A stretch of 64,000 bases of DNA, taken from Catenovulum sediminis (GTDB taxonomy: Bacteria > Pseudomonadota > Gammaproteobacteria > Enterobacterales > Alteromonadaceae). This document shows, piece after piece, positions 1-8,377 of this stretch. Within the stretch, counting starts at the first letter, position 1; each line of letters starts with the position of its first letter. Under the pieces are notes generated by a model. The model saw only the letters and a list, made by a program, of their open reading frames with translations. It did not search any database and had not been told where the DNA came from. The position numbers were made by a program, and so were the translations under genes. The stretch is from the NCBI RefSeq assembly GCF_007289895.1, contig NZ_CP041660.1:2914001-2978000 (forward strand), given 5' to 3'.

Positions 1-156
1 ACCTATGAATTAACGCATTGTCTTGAAGTGCCTTATCGTGTTGTTATTAATGAAGCGATTGAAATTGCCAAAACTTTTGCAGCAGATGAAAGCCATCGTT
101 TTATAAACGGGGTTTTAGATAAAGCTGTTAAGAAAATTCGCCCCCACGGAAAATAG
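1..156 (+). CDS. nusB: NusB transcription antitermination factor, C-terminal part (5' end outside window)
   Basis: The open frame runs from base 1 to a TAG at 154-156 and gives the last 51 residues of NusB. The segment [16 protein letters not shown] followed by [10 protein letters not shown] is the conserved C-terminal helical region of the family. NusB works with NusE (ribosomal protein S10) on boxA RNA in rRNA antitermination. It lies just upstream of thiL, and nusB-thiL-pgpA is a common gammaproteobacterial order. The start lies outside the window. Confidence 0.93.
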   Translation, partial: TYELTHCLEVPYRVVINEAIEIAKTFAADESHRFINGVLDKAVKKIRPHGK

Positions 157-159
157 TCG

Positions 160-1137
160 GTGGCTGAATTTGATATCATTTCTAGGTTTTTCACTTTTGG
201 TGAAAAACCTGATTCTGTTGTTCTGGACAAAGGTGATGATTGTGCGTTAGTGCGCAGTGGTAATGCTACTGAGCTATTAGCCATCACCACAGACACCTTA
301 GTATGCGGAACGCATTTTCTGCAAGATATCCCACCTCATGCGCTAGCGTACCGATGTTTAGCGACAAACTTAAGTGATCTAGCGGCAATGGGGGCAATGC
401 CTAGATGGTTTAGTTTAGCGCTCAGTTTGCCCAAAGAAATTGCTCAAAACCAAGATTGGTTGGCGGAATTCAGTCAGGGCTTGCAGGTGCTCAGCGCCGA
501 GCATAATATTTACCTGATCGGCGGTGATACGACTTCGGGCCCTTTAAGTGTCACTATTAGTGCGGTAGGGCAGGTTGCTGAGAATCGTTGTTTGTTGCGT
601 AAAAATGCTAAAGTCGGCGATTTGATCTGTGTTTCAGGTACGCTTGGTGATGCTGCCGGCGCTTTAAAGATAATGTTGGATCAGTCGACACCTTGTGACA
701 TTGAAACCAGAGATGCCTTGTTTTCACGTTTTAACTACCCGTCCGCTCGGGTTCAGGTTGGGTTGGCATTATTAGCGTTTTCAAGCTGTGCGATTGATAT
801 TTCAGATGGTTTATTAGCCGATCTCACCCATATTCTAAAAGCTTCCAATTGCTGTGCAACAATTGATATCGATAAATTACCTCTGTCGCCAGCTCTGGTT
901 CGTCAATTCGGTCAACAAGCTGCTCAGAGAATGTCATTGTCGGGCGGAGATGATTACGAATTATGCTTTACCATAAAGCCAAGTGATATAGATAAGTTAC
1001 GAGCTACAGCCGAGAAACTCGATATTCCATTGCATGTCATTGGGCAGATAGTGGAAGGTGAAGGTGAAGGACTTAAAGTTGTTCAGCAAGGGCAAATTAT
1101 AGAAATTTCAGATATGGGGTATCAGCATTTTGCTTAA
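160..1137 (+). CDS. thiL: Thiamine-monophosphate kinase ThiL
   Basis: ATP-dependent kinase that makes thiamine diphosphate from thiamine monophosphate, the last step of thiamine biosynthesis. The 325-residue protein has the family length. An N-terminal GDD acidic metal/ATP site lies at about residues 25-27, a GGDTTSGPL segment near 127, AIDISDGLLADL near 208 and SGGDDYELCF near 265; all are ThiL hallmarks of the PurM-like ATP-binding fold. The GTG start at 160 follows the nusB stop by three bases, suggesting coupling. The 3' end overlaps the pgpA start by 8 bp. The cytoplasmic role is well established for the family. Confidence 0.96.
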   Translation: MAEFDIISRFFTFGEKPDSVVLDKGDDCALVRSGNATELLAITTDTLVCGTHFLQDIPPHALAYRCLATNLSDLAAMGAMPRWFSLALSLPKEIAQNQDWLAEFSQGLQVLSAEHNIYLIGGDTTSGPLSVTISAVGQVAENRCLLRKNAKVGDLICVSGTLGDAAGALKIMLDQSTPCDIETRDALFSRFNYPSARVQVGLALLAFSSCAIDISDGLLADLTHILKASNCCATIDIDKLPLSPALVRQFGQQAAQRMSLSGGDDYELCFTIKPSDIDKLRATAEKLDIPLHVIGQIVEGEGEGLKVVQQGQIIEISDMGYQHFA

Positions 1138-1642
1138 GTATTTTTCAATTCGGCCAGAACTTAAATGTTTGTCACTTAAAAATCCGATTCATTTTTTGTC
1201 GTTAGGTTTTGGCAGTGGGTTAGCACCCATTGCACCGGGTACTTTTGGCAGCTTGGCGGCTATTCCTGTGTATTTGTTGTTGATGTTCGCTGGGATGCCG
1301 ATATATATCGCTGCTACTGTGCTTTTTGCTATTTTAGGCTTTTGGTTTTGTGGTTATACAGCTCAAGCGTTAAAAACACACGATCACCCAGCGATAGTAT
1401 GGGACGAAGTGGTTGGTATGTTGATCACGCTGTTTTATTTCCCATTAAGTTATTCTACCGTGATAATTGGATTTTTATATTTTAGGGTTTTCGATATCAT
1501 TAAACCTTGGCCGATAAAATGGTTAGATCAAAAAGTGCATGGTGGTATTGGTATTATGCTGGATGATATGTTGGCTGGTGTGTTTGCATGGTGTGCTTTG
1601 TATCTCACTCATCAGTATATTTATGATTTATCGAGTTGGTAA
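1130..1642 (+). CDS. pgpA: Phosphatidylglycerophosphatase A
   Basis: Inner-membrane phosphatase that removes the phosphate of phosphatidylglycerophosphate to give phosphatidylglycerol. The 170-residue protein carries the PgpA signature motifs: GFGSGLAPIAPGTFGS near residues 26-41, HPAIVWDEVVGM near 85-96 and GGIGIMLDDMLAGV near 138-151, with several hydrophobic segments between them. The TTG start at 1130 overlaps the end of thiL and leaves about 17 residues before the conserved NPIH segment, like known family members. A later TTG cannot be excluded. It is followed closely by a dioxygenase-like gene. Confidence 0.94.
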   Translation: MLKYFSIRPELKCLSLKNPIHFLSLGFGSGLAPIAPGTFGSLAAIPVYLLLMFAGMPIYIAATVLFAILGFWFCGYTAQALKTHDHPAIVWDEVVGMLITLFYFPLSYSTVIIGFLYFRVFDIIKPWPIKWLDQKVHGGIGIMLDDMLAGVFAWCALYLTHQYIYDLSSW

Positions 1643-1644
1643 AG

Positions 1645-2481
1645 ATGTTTGAGGCGATAGATTTTAAAGCAAAAGATGCAGCGCAAGCTTTTGTCAGTTC
1701 ATTAAAAGAAACGGGGTTTGCCGTTCTCAAAAATCATCCACTTAATAAAACTTTAGTCGATAACTTGTATCAAGCTTGGCTCGATTTTTATCGCTCTGCT
1801 GAAAAATACCAGTTTGCATATACCCAAGATAAGCAAGATGGTTACTTTGCTAAAAATAAAGCGGAAAAAGCTAAAAACGCCACACAGCAGGATATCAAAG
1901 AGTATTTTCATTATTATCCTTGGGGACAGTGTCCAGATGTTCTTAAAGTGCAAACCCAAGCCTATTTTGAACAGGCGAGTCAACTGGCGCAAACTTTATT
2001 AAATTGGGTTGAAAACCAATCACCACCTGAAGTTGCGCAGGCGTATAGCCAAAAGCTCAGTGACATGATTAAAAACTCTGATATGACGATGCTCAGAATT
2101 TTGCATTATCCGCCAATGACGGGAGATGAGGCGCCAGGTTCTATTCGCGCCGCAGCACATGAAGATATTAATTTATTAACCATTTTACCGGCTGCCAGCG
2201 AGGGCGGATTACAGGTGAAAACCCTTAATGGTGAATGGTTAGATGTACCAGCTGAATTTGGCTATTTGATTGTCAATACAGGTGACATGTTGCAAGAAGC
2301 ATCCGCACATTATTTTCCATCGACCACACATAGAGTTATCAACCCTTCTGATCGTATTCAGAATACTTCAAGAATATCTATGCCTTTGTTTTTGCATGCT
2401 AGGCCAGACGTTGTTTTATCAGAGCAATATACTGCACATAAATACTTAATTGAAAGACTTAAAGAGCTTGGCGTTTATTAA
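1645..2481 (+). CDS. 2-oxoglutarate/Fe(II)-dependent oxygenase, isopenicillin N synthase-like
   Basis: About 278 residues of the 2OG-Fe(II) oxygenase superfamily, isopenicillin N synthase branch. Visible features are the N-terminal GFAVLKNHPL segment of the DIOX_N type, the metal motif HEDINLLTILP (His and Asp ligands), GDMLQEAS, and the distal iron His in STTHRVINP followed by SRISMPLF (Arg-x-Ser that binds 2-oxoglutarate). The substrate is unknown. ATG 1645 is preferred over TTG 1636, which would overlap pgpA; it sits three bases after the pgpA stop, so the two genes are probably co-transcribed. Nothing in the sequence ties it to phospholipid metabolism. Confidence 0.85.
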   Translation: MFEAIDFKAKDAAQAFVSSLKETGFAVLKNHPLNKTLVDNLYQAWLDFYRSAEKYQFAYTQDKQDGYFAKNKAEKAKNATQQDIKEYFHYYPWGQCPDVLKVQTQAYFEQASQLAQTLLNWVENQSPPEVAQAYSQKLSDMIKNSDMTMLRILHYPPMTGDEAPGSIRAAAHEDINLLTILPAASEGGLQVKTLNGEWLDVPAEFGYLIVNTGDMLQEASAHYFPSTTHRVINPSDRIQNTSRISMPLFLHARPDVVLSEQYTAHKYLIERLKELGVY

Positions 2482-2507
2482 CTTCTCTAAGCTTAAATGT
2501 AAGTGTT

Positions 2508-2529
2508 AAAAAAAAGGGGCGTTTGCCCC
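2508..2529 (-). terminator. Intrinsic terminator of the sulA-like gene
   Basis: On the minus strand a GGGGC stem, a four-base loop and GCCCC are followed by a run of eight Ts. It lies just beyond the stop of the SulA-like gene and between two convergent genes. Confidence 0.75.
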
Positions 2530-2556
2530 AAGGTGTGAAAGGGTACTTGTTTCATT

Positions 2557-2982
2557 TTAAGCAGATAATTTTCGCACAGCCCGTTTCTCGATTGGCGTGG
2601 TTTTATATTCTTCTTTAATCAATACAATTTGGCTTTTAGCCTGTGTAGCCAGCGCTTTTATTTCTTGATGCTGTGCATTTGAACAACTATCTAACCAAGC
2701 AACTACCGTGCTGCATTTTCCTGCTAACAAGGCTTTTTTAGTGGTGGTATAGGCTGATGATTTTTGTTGGTGTATCACTAACATTTTGTCTAATTGAACA
2801 CCCATTTCCCGCAAAAATGACTTAGATGGCATTTTAGATGGCGCAATAATACATAACCAACGTTTAGATTCTTGTAATTTTGCGATACTGCGCCAAAACC
2901 TTTGTTCAAATTCACTACTATTATTTTGTACAGCCAATAAATGTGTCTTGCTATATTTGTCAGTTGAAATAATGGTTTTCAT
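2557..2982 (-). CDS. SulA-like SOS cell-division inhibitor
   Basis: This 141-residue protein resembles SulA: RWLCIIAPSKMPSKSFLREM aligns with the SulA RWQLWLTP..LSREW region, followed by a helical stretch (TTKKALLAGK) and a VVAWLD strand matching VVIGWL. SulA caps FtsZ and blocks septation during the SOS response. It is shorter at the N terminus than the enterobacterial protein. Two good LexA-box matches directly upstream support SOS control. It stands alone, with a terminator after it. Divergent SulA-like proteins can have other roles, so FtsZ inhibition is inferred. Confidence 0.78.
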   Translation of the reverse strand: MKTIISTDKYSKTHLLAVQNNSSEFEQRFWRSIAKLQESKRWLCIIAPSKMPSKSFLREMGVQLDKMLVIHQQKSSAYTTTKKALLAGKCSTVVAWLDSCSNAQHQEIKALATQAKSQIVLIKEEYKTTPIEKRAVRKLSA

Positions 2983-3005
2983 CAGCGTGTTCTCATACAG
3001 TTGCT

Positions 3006-3041
3006 GTGTATGTATATACAGTATACTGGTTTTTCATACAG
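3006..3041. promoter_or_regulatory. Two LexA (SOS) boxes upstream of the sulA-like gene
   Basis: Two 16-bp matches to CTGT-N8-ACAG lie 4 bp apart: GTGTATGTATATACAG at 3006-3021 and CTGGTTTTTCATACAG at 3026-3041, each with one mismatch in the eight conserved positions. They lie 24-59 bp upstream of the ATG at 2982, where a promoter would be expected. Tandem boxes usually mean tight LexA repression. Confidence 0.8.
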
Positions 3042-3060
3042 TTCAAGTGCTGTATGAAAA
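3031..3060. repeat. Perfect 11-bp inverted repeat overlapping the second LexA box
   Basis: TTTTCATACAG (3031-3041) and CTGTATGAAAA (3050-3060) are exact reverse complements separated by 8 bases. The outward half-sites resemble LexA half-sites but are spaced differently from a normal box. Confidence 0.8.
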
Positions 3061-3129
3061 TATTTTGAGCTACGAGCTTCGAGCTTAAATGTAGGTCGCG
3101 GCTTTAGCCCGACAAAAGATACAAACGAC

Positions 3130-3563
3130 AAGTTTCAAGTTACAAGTTTCGAGCTTAAATGTAGGTCTGCCCTTTAGGGCGACAATTGTATAACTCGATA
3201 TTTGTGGATTCTGCTTTGTCGGCGTAAACACCGACCTACAGTGTCGGGCTGAAGCCGCGACCTACATATTAGCGACAAGTTTTAAGCTACGAGTATCGAG
3301 CTTCAAGCTGTGTGGGTCGTCCTTTAGGTCGACATTTTAAAATTCAATATTTGTGGGTTCTGCTTTGTCGGCGTAAACACCGACCTACAGTGTCGGGCTG
3401 AAGCCACGACCTACATATTAGCGATAAGTTTTAAGCTACGAGTATCGAGCTTCGAGCTGTGTGGGTCGTCCTTTAGGGCGACATTTTAAAATTCAATATT
3501 TGTGGATTCTGCTTTGTCGGCGTAAACATCGACCTACATTGTCGGGCTAAAGCCGCGACCTAC
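3130..3563. repeat. 149-bp tandem repeat, about three copies
   Basis: The motif CTGCTTTGTCGGCGTAAACA recurs at 3211, 3360 and 3509, exactly 149 bp apart, with the flanking sequence (TTTAAGCTACGAGTATCGAGC, then the hairpin units) repeated nearly base for base between the copies. The first copy is the most diverged on its left side. The third runs into the 26-bp array. Confidence 0.85.
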
Positions 3564-3640
3564 ATTGTCGGGCTAAAGCCGCGACCTACATTGTCGGGCT
3601 AAAGCCGCGACCTACATTGTCGGGCTAAAGCCACGACCTA
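3537..3640. repeat. 26-bp tandem repeat, four copies
   Basis: The unit beginning CATTGTCGGGCTAAAGCC and ending GCGACCTA occurs at 3537, 3563, 3589 and 3615. The copies are identical except one base in the last (CACGACC). Each unit is a small hairpin. Confidence 0.9.
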
Positions 3641-3676
3641 CATTGCAGCTCGAAGCTCGTAGTTTACAGCTCGCCA

Positions 3677-4408
3677 CTAGAGGGGTGTAAATACAAATTT
3701 CTCTAATTGCGCATCGGCAACTTCACTTCCGCCTCTTTCTTGACGAATTCTGACTAATAAATAGCCTAAATCAGGTGCGAGCCAAAACTCGGTTAAACGG
3801 TCACTGTCATCTTCGCGGATTCTTTGTAATTTGACTGTATTTATTTTACCCGCTGGTACCTCAAGTACTTCTTCTGCAACCACTTTAAAAACGTATAATT
3901 TGTCGCGTTTTTTATGATTGACCAGATAATAACTCATTTCTGTTTTGCCAGCGGCTAAATCAAGTTTTAACTGGAGTTGATAGCTGACTTCGTCAAACCA
4001 GTGTATTCCATCTGCTATATCAAGTGTTTTTTCATTTTCAGAATCAATCACCGCATTTTTAGTAAATTCTAGGGTTGTGCTTTTGTCACTACCCGTACCT
4101 TCTCGTTTAAAAAGATAGCGAATAGGGGTGACGAGATTATTTTGTATCGTTAACTCTGATGTTTCACGTCTGTGATCACTGAGAATCAACAAAGAGAGGT
4201 CTGAAAAGTATGAAAAAGTATAGCGATTTTCACCTATCTGAGAAAGTTGTCGTTTAGCTGTACCAAGATTAAGGCGTCCCTTAGAGACTTTGTATTTCGC
4301 ATTAAAGGGTGTTAATACATCCGGTTTTGCATTTTGTGCATACGCATTATATGTAAACAAACACGACAATAAACAGACAAGTGAATAACCACTAATTTTT
4401 TTCAGCAT
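3677..4408 (-). CDS. DUF3108 family exported protein
   Basis: About 243 residues. The start MLKKISGYSLVCLLSCLF with a following AYAQ gives a convincing Sec signal peptide; a longer frame upstream would place the signal internally, so ATG 4408 is chosen. The mature part begins LTPFNAKYKVSKGRLNLGTA and ends with RLTEFWLAPDLGYLLVRIRQ, both typical of DUF3108, a predicted beta-rich periplasmic domain of unknown function. It overlaps the purN 3' end by 17 bp and follows purM-purN on the same strand, an arrangement seen in other marine gammaproteobacteria. Confidence 0.85.
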   Translation of the reverse strand: MLKKISGYSLVCLLSCLFTYNAYAQNAKPDVLTPFNAKYKVSKGRLNLGTAKRQLSQIGENRYTFSYFSDLSLLILSDHRRETSELTIQNNLVTPIRYLFKREGTGSDKSTTLEFTKNAVIDSENEKTLDIADGIHWFDEVSYQLQLKLDLAAGKTEMSYYLVNHKKRDKLYVFKVVAEEVLEVPAGKINTVKLQRIREDDSDRLTEFWLAPDLGYLLVRIRQERGGSEVADAQLEKFVFTPL

Positions 4409-5042
4409 AACGTATCCCAGTTGGGGGCAAAAGCTCATTATCAAACCAGGCATTTCCGTTGCGCATCGTAAGTCGATCCTGACAAAACCATTCTACAACT
4501 TTTGGGTAAATAATATGTTCTTCGGCGTGAATTCGTTGCGCCAAAGTTTCAGCTGTATCATTAGATAATACTTTAATACATGCCTGACATACAACAGGCC
4601 CACCATCTAACTCTTCTGTTACAAAATGCACACTGACACCATGTTCAGTATCTTTTGCATCTAGCGCACGTTGGTGAGTGTTTAACCCTTGGTACTTAGG
4701 CAACAAAGATGGATGAATGTTCAACATTTTACCAACAAATTTTTGCACAAAATTTGCGGTTAAAATTCGCATAAATCCAGCTAAAATAACTAAATCTGGC
4801 TGGTATGTTTCAATGACTTGCGCTAAATCTTGATCGTAGGCCTCTCGGCTGGCATAAGCTTTATGATTTAATACATGCGTTTTGATACCCGCTTTTTTTG
4901 CTCGCTCTATGCCGTATACGTCCGCTTTATTTGATATGACAGCACAAATGCGGCCATCAATCTGGCCGCTTTTTGTTGCATCAATAATCGCTTGTAAGTT
5001 TGAACCACTACCGGAAATGAGTACAACTAAATTTTTTGTCAC
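4392..5042 (-). CDS. purN: Phosphoribosylglycinamide formyltransferase (GAR transformylase)
   Basis: Transfers a formyl group from 10-formyltetrahydrofolate to GAR in purine synthesis. The 216-residue protein starts VTKNLVVLISGSGSNLQAII. Further motifs are VILAGFMRIL, the catalytic NIHPSLLPKYQGLNTH (Asn and His) and GVSVHFVTEELDGGPVV with the catalytic Asp. The GTG start at 5042 lies two bases after the purM stop; the longer upstream frame would run into purM and lacks family similarity. purM-purN is the usual gammaproteobacterial pair. Confidence 0.95.
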   Translation of the reverse strand: MTKNLVVLISGSGSNLQAIIDATKSGQIDGRICAVISNKADVYGIERAKKAGIKTHVLNHKAYASREAYDQDLAQVIETYQPDLVILAGFMRILTANFVQKFVGKMLNIHPSLLPKYQGLNTHQRALDAKDTEHGVSVHFVTEELDGGPVVCQACIKVLSNDTAETLAQRIHAEEHIIYPKVVEWFCQDRLTMRNGNAWFDNELLPPTGIRYAEKN

Positions 5043-5044
5043 GC

Positions 5045-6085
5045 TTAAACCAACTCTACTTGTGCTTCTTGTTCTGCTGCCTCTGCAACATGGCCAATTA
5101 TCCAAGCTTTTTCACCGGACTTGCGCAAGCTTACTAATGCAGCTTCAGCATCATCTTCGTGTACAGAAAGAATTAAACCAACACCACAGTTGAAAGTGCG
5201 TAACATTTCGTGTTTTTCAACATTACCTGCTTGTTGCAACCAGTTGAACACAGCAGGCCATTGCCAGCTACTATCGTCTATGACTGCTTTAGTTGACTTT
5301 GGCAACACGCGCGGAATATTTTCCCAGAATCCGCCGCCTGTGATATGCGTGATGGCGTTTACTTTTACACTTTCTAATAATTTCAATACAGACTTAACGT
5401 AAATCCGAGTCGGCTCCATTAAATGATCTTTTAATGGTTTACCGTCTAACGGCTGATCTAGGTCTGCGTTGGACACTTCAATAATTTTACGGATTAATGA
5501 ATAGCCATTTGAATGTGGCCCAGAAGACGCTAAAGCGATTAGCTTATTGCCCGGTTGCACTCTAGAGCCATCAATGACATCAGCTTCTTCAACTACGCCG
5601 ACACAAAAGCCAGCTAAATCATAATCATTAGCTTCATACATGCCAGGCATTTCTGCTGTTTCACCGCCGATGAGCGCACAATTTGATTGTCGACAGCCTT
5701 CGCCAATACCGGTAACAACAGATGCTGCAATATCAACATCTAATTTGCCGGTTGCGTAGTAATCTAAAAAGAACAAGGGTTCTGCACCTTGTACAATCAG
5801 GTCATTTACACACATAGCAACCAAATCAATGCCCACTGTGTCATGATATTTTAGATCAATGGCTAATCTAAGTTTTGTACCTACACCGTCAGTACCCGAT
5901 ACTAACAATGGTTTCTTATATTTTTCAGGTAATTTACATAAAGCGCCAAAGCCGCCTAAGTTACCCATTACTTCAGGTCGACGAGTCGCTTTAGTGACTC
6001 CTTTAATGCGATCAACTAACTCATTACCTGCATCTATATCAACACCGGCGTCTTTATAACTCAGTGTGGTTTTTTGTTCGGCCAC
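5045..6085 (-). CDS. purM: Phosphoribosylformylglycinamidine cyclo-ligase (AIR synthetase)
   Basis: Closes the imidazole ring of AIR using ATP in de novo purine synthesis. At 346 residues it matches the family length. It contains [13 protein letters not shown] near residue 9, [15 protein letters not shown] near 61, [25 protein letters not shown] and [13 protein letters not shown], all close to the E. coli enzyme. It is the first gene of purM-purN-(DUF3108). I saw no PurR operator upstream that I would defend. Confidence 0.97.
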   Translation of the reverse strand: MAEQKTTLSYKDAGVDIDAGNELVDRIKGVTKATRRPEVMGNLGGFGALCKLPEKYKKPLLVSGTDGVGTKLRLAIDLKYHDTVGIDLVAMCVNDLIVQGAEPLFFLDYYATGKLDVDIAASVVTGIGEGCRQSNCALIGGETAEMPGMYEANDYDLAGFCVGVVEEADVIDGSRVQPGNKLIALASSGPHSNGYSLIRKIIEVSNADLDQPLDGKPLKDHLMEPTRIYVKSVLKLLESVKVNAITHITGGGFWENIPRVLPKSTKAVIDDSSWQWPAVFNWLQQAGNVEKHEMLRTFNCGVGLILSVHEDDAEAALVSLRKSGEKAWIIGHVAEAAEQEAQVELV

Positions 6086-6267
6086 GGCGGCTCCTAAAAT
6101 AATAACTAAAAACTGATTGGTTATATTGTACCAAGTAAAAATTAAGAATATAAAGCTTTTGCAGGATATATTTTATCGCACGGCAAGAATTTACTTTAAT
6201 TGCTATATTTGATCTTAATTCTACTCTTTTCTGTACAGAGTTATTATTTATACATAGAGATGTTGGT

Positions 6268-7761
6268 ATGTCGAATATGCATTTTCCATGGACAAATGAG
6301 GTCCACAAAGTTTTTAAACCATTTTTAATTGGCTTATTTTGTCTATCCTTGTTTTACGCACTCTTCTACGGCACTTGGCTTGAAGTGATGATAATTGGTA
6401 TTCCCGCATTGGTCATGCCTTGGCTATTTATCCAACTTTCGCCTCATTCAGCATCGTCACGTTATGCAGTTGCGATTGGCACTATGATTTTTAGTGCTTT
6501 ACATATACACCAGATGCAGGGATTGATAGAAATTCATTTCGGCATTTTTGCCTATTTAGCCGCTCTGGTCTTCTACCGAGATTGGAAAGTCATCGCGTTG
6601 GCTGTTGTCGTTGTCTTGTTATATCACCTTGGTTTTTTCTGGATGCAATTACAAGCGATGCCGGTGTATTTGTTTGAAGAAGGGCATTTAAAATTTAATT
6701 ATTTATTGTTTCATGCATTTTATGCGGTACTCGAAGGGGCTATTATGATTTTCATCTGTACTCGCATGCTACGTATGGGGTTGATTGGTGATGAGCTGAA
6801 AAAAGATATCGAGAAGCGGCTTGAGCAACCAGGAAGGGTAAAACTAAGTGGCTCTGTGAATACTTTTAATAACATCAAAATTTTAAATCAATACAATAAG
6901 TTATTTAATGCAATACGGCAGTTAACGGATGAATTTCAGAAGACTTCCGATTTGTTGCACAATGAGTCAGGCGATCTTAAATCAAGTTTTAGTCATTTAT
7001 CAGCGATGCAAAAACAAGGGCAACAGCATACTGATTCCATCGCTTCAGCGACTTCTCAAATGTCAAAAACGGTTAACGAAATTGCGCATCGTGCAGTGGA
7101 AGCCAACGATCAAGTACATGCAACACTAGATGCGGTTGCTAATGCTGAGCAAAAAGTGGATAAATCTAAAAGTACAATCAATGAGTTTGAACGAGTTGTA
7201 CGTAAGACAAGTCAGGAAATTACAGCGTTAAGTGAATCCTGTAGTGAAATTTCTGGCGTCTTGGAGAGTATTCAGGCGATAGCTGAACAAACCAATTTAT
7301 TGGCATTAAATGCCGCTATTGAATCTGCCCGTGCGGGTGAGCATGGACGAGGGTTTGCTGTGGTTGCAGATGAAGTGAGGCAATTGTCTTTTAGAACCAA
7401 AGAAAGCACTGCCAAAATCGCGGGTATCATGGAAATATTGTTGAATAAATCCAGATCATCTGTTGAGGCGATGAATTCGTCATTAGACAAACTGGATTTT
7501 ATTTTGGTGAGCAGTGATGAGTTGGCTGTTGAGATTAAAGCGGCAGCAGGCAGTGTCAGTCAGGTCGCACACAATATTGATATGGTTGCCACTGCGACTG
7601 AAGAGCAGGCGACTGCAGCTGAATCTGTTGCACATTCGGCGAATGAAGTTAAAACTATCGCAGACAAAGAAACTTCCGAGTTGACGAATATTTCAACGGT
7701 TGCTGAGCATGTCAGTAATCTTGCTGAAAAATTGAAGAAGGCATTGGCAAAGTTTGATTAA
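6268..7761 (+). CDS. Methyl-accepting chemotaxis protein with polytopic membrane N terminus
   Basis: This 497-residue protein has about six hydrophobic segments in the first 175 residues and no sizeable periplasmic domain. A cytoplasmic helical region and an MCP signalling domain follow. The hairpin tip [30 protein letters not shown] is present in split form around residues 347-377, with flanking heptad helices. It should form CheA/CheW arrays. With no external sensor domain it probably senses something in or at the membrane. A coupled small gene overlaps its 3' end by 8 bp. No HAMP domain is obvious and the ligand is unknown. Confidence 0.88.
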   Translation: MSNMHFPWTNEVHKVFKPFLIGLFCLSLFYALFYGTWLEVMIIGIPALVMPWLFIQLSPHSASSRYAVAIGTMIFSALHIHQMQGLIEIHFGIFAYLAALVFYRDWKVIALAVVVVLLYHLGFFWMQLQAMPVYLFEEGHLKFNYLLFHAFYAVLEGAIMIFICTRMLRMGLIGDELKKDIEKRLEQPGRVKLSGSVNTFNNIKILNQYNKLFNAIRQLTDEFQKTSDLLHNESGDLKSSFSHLSAMQKQGQQHTDSIASATSQMSKTVNEIAHRAVEANDQVHATLDAVANAEQKVDKSKSTINEFERVVRKTSQEITALSESCSEISGVLESIQAIAEQTNLLALNAAIESARAGEHGRGFAVVADEVRQLSFRTKESTAKIAGIMEILLNKSRSSVEAMNSSLDKLDFILVSSDELAVEIKAAAGSVSQVAHNIDMVATATEEQATAAESVAHSANEVKTIADKETSELTNISTVAEHVSNLAEKLKKALAKFD

Positions 7762-8281
7762 TAAGCTTTTTACCTTGTTGTTGTTGATTTGGGTGTGTTT
7801 AACGGCTGGCGCTTTTTATTATTTTAGCCAGCCAAAACTGCAGCTCTTTGATCCGAATAGTCGTTTCCAGAATATCATGCATTCTGATAATTACGTTAGC
7901 TTGTTACATAAGCAATTGGCTCTTAATGCGCGCCCAACAGTGATTCATGTGACAGATAGTAACTGTTCGTGTAATGTCTTAACTCAAGCACATATCGTGG
8001 ATTTAGATAAGCAGTTGGCTGCATTGAATTTTCAAATCCATGCTGTTGACATCAAAGAACTTAAATCGTTGATACCAGCCGCGCCAGCAGTGCTGATATT
8101 TTCTAAAATGCGCGATTTGCTGTATGCCGGGCCATACTCTTCCGGGTATCTATGCAATAAAGACAACAGTTTAGTCGATTTGGCTTTACAACAGGCTAAC
8201 TATGCGATTGAAAATAATTTAAAGCTAGAGCCATTTATTGTCAGTCAAGGACAAGGCTGTTTCTGTTATCCAGAAAAGTAG
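7754..8281 (+). CDS. DUF6436-type thioredoxin-like membrane-anchored protein
   Basis: About 175 residues with one N-terminal membrane segment ([20 protein letters not shown]) and an outside domain resembling a thioredoxin fold. [12 protein letters not shown] is in the position of the redox CxxC, here spaced CxC, and GCFC closes the C terminus. The TTG start at 7754 overlaps the chemoreceptor stop, implying translational coupling. A function in redox sensing or maturation of the neighbouring receptor is only a guess. The match to DUF6436 is from memory of its general features and is moderate. Confidence 0.65.
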   Translation: MINKLFTLLLLIWVCLTAGAFYYFSQPKLQLFDPNSRFQNIMHSDNYVSLLHKQLALNARPTVIHVTDSNCSCNVLTQAHIVDLDKQLAALNFQIHAVDIKELKSLIPAAPAVLIFSKMRDLLYAGPYSSGYLCNKDNSLVDLALQQANYAIENNLKLEPFIVSQGQGCFCYPEK

Positions 8282-8377
8282 CATTTGTTATTTTAATATT
8301 ATCCATACTGCGTGTTGGTTTTTTGTTGTTAACGCCAGTGTTAAGATAGCGAAAATACTGTTTTTTATTGGTGAACT

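Larger units (their letters stand above)
3064..3673. repeat. Intergenic array of palindromic TGTAGGTCG-type repeats
   Basis: The 600-bp region between the sulA-like and DUF3108 genes consists almost wholly of short hairpin units of the form GTCG-GGCT-AA-AGCC-GCGAC or GTCGGCG-TAAA-CACCGAC, each bordered by TGTAGGT/ACCTACA. The outer ends are themselves inverted: GAGCTACGAGCTTCGAGCTT at 3068 is matched in reverse by AGCTCGAAGCTCGTAG near 3646-3661. No coding potential is evident. It looks like a REP/BIME-type extragenic palindromic element that expanded in place. Confidence 0.8.

Noticed and set aside
3677-4453. Longer start for the DUF3108 protein
   Set aside because: It would put the signal peptide internal and overlap purN further; ATG 4408 gives a clean signal sequence.
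6086-6267. Possible PurR operator upstream of purM (CTGCAAAAGCTTTATA on the minus strand)
   Set aside because: Too far from the ACGCAAACGTTTGCGT consensus to defend.
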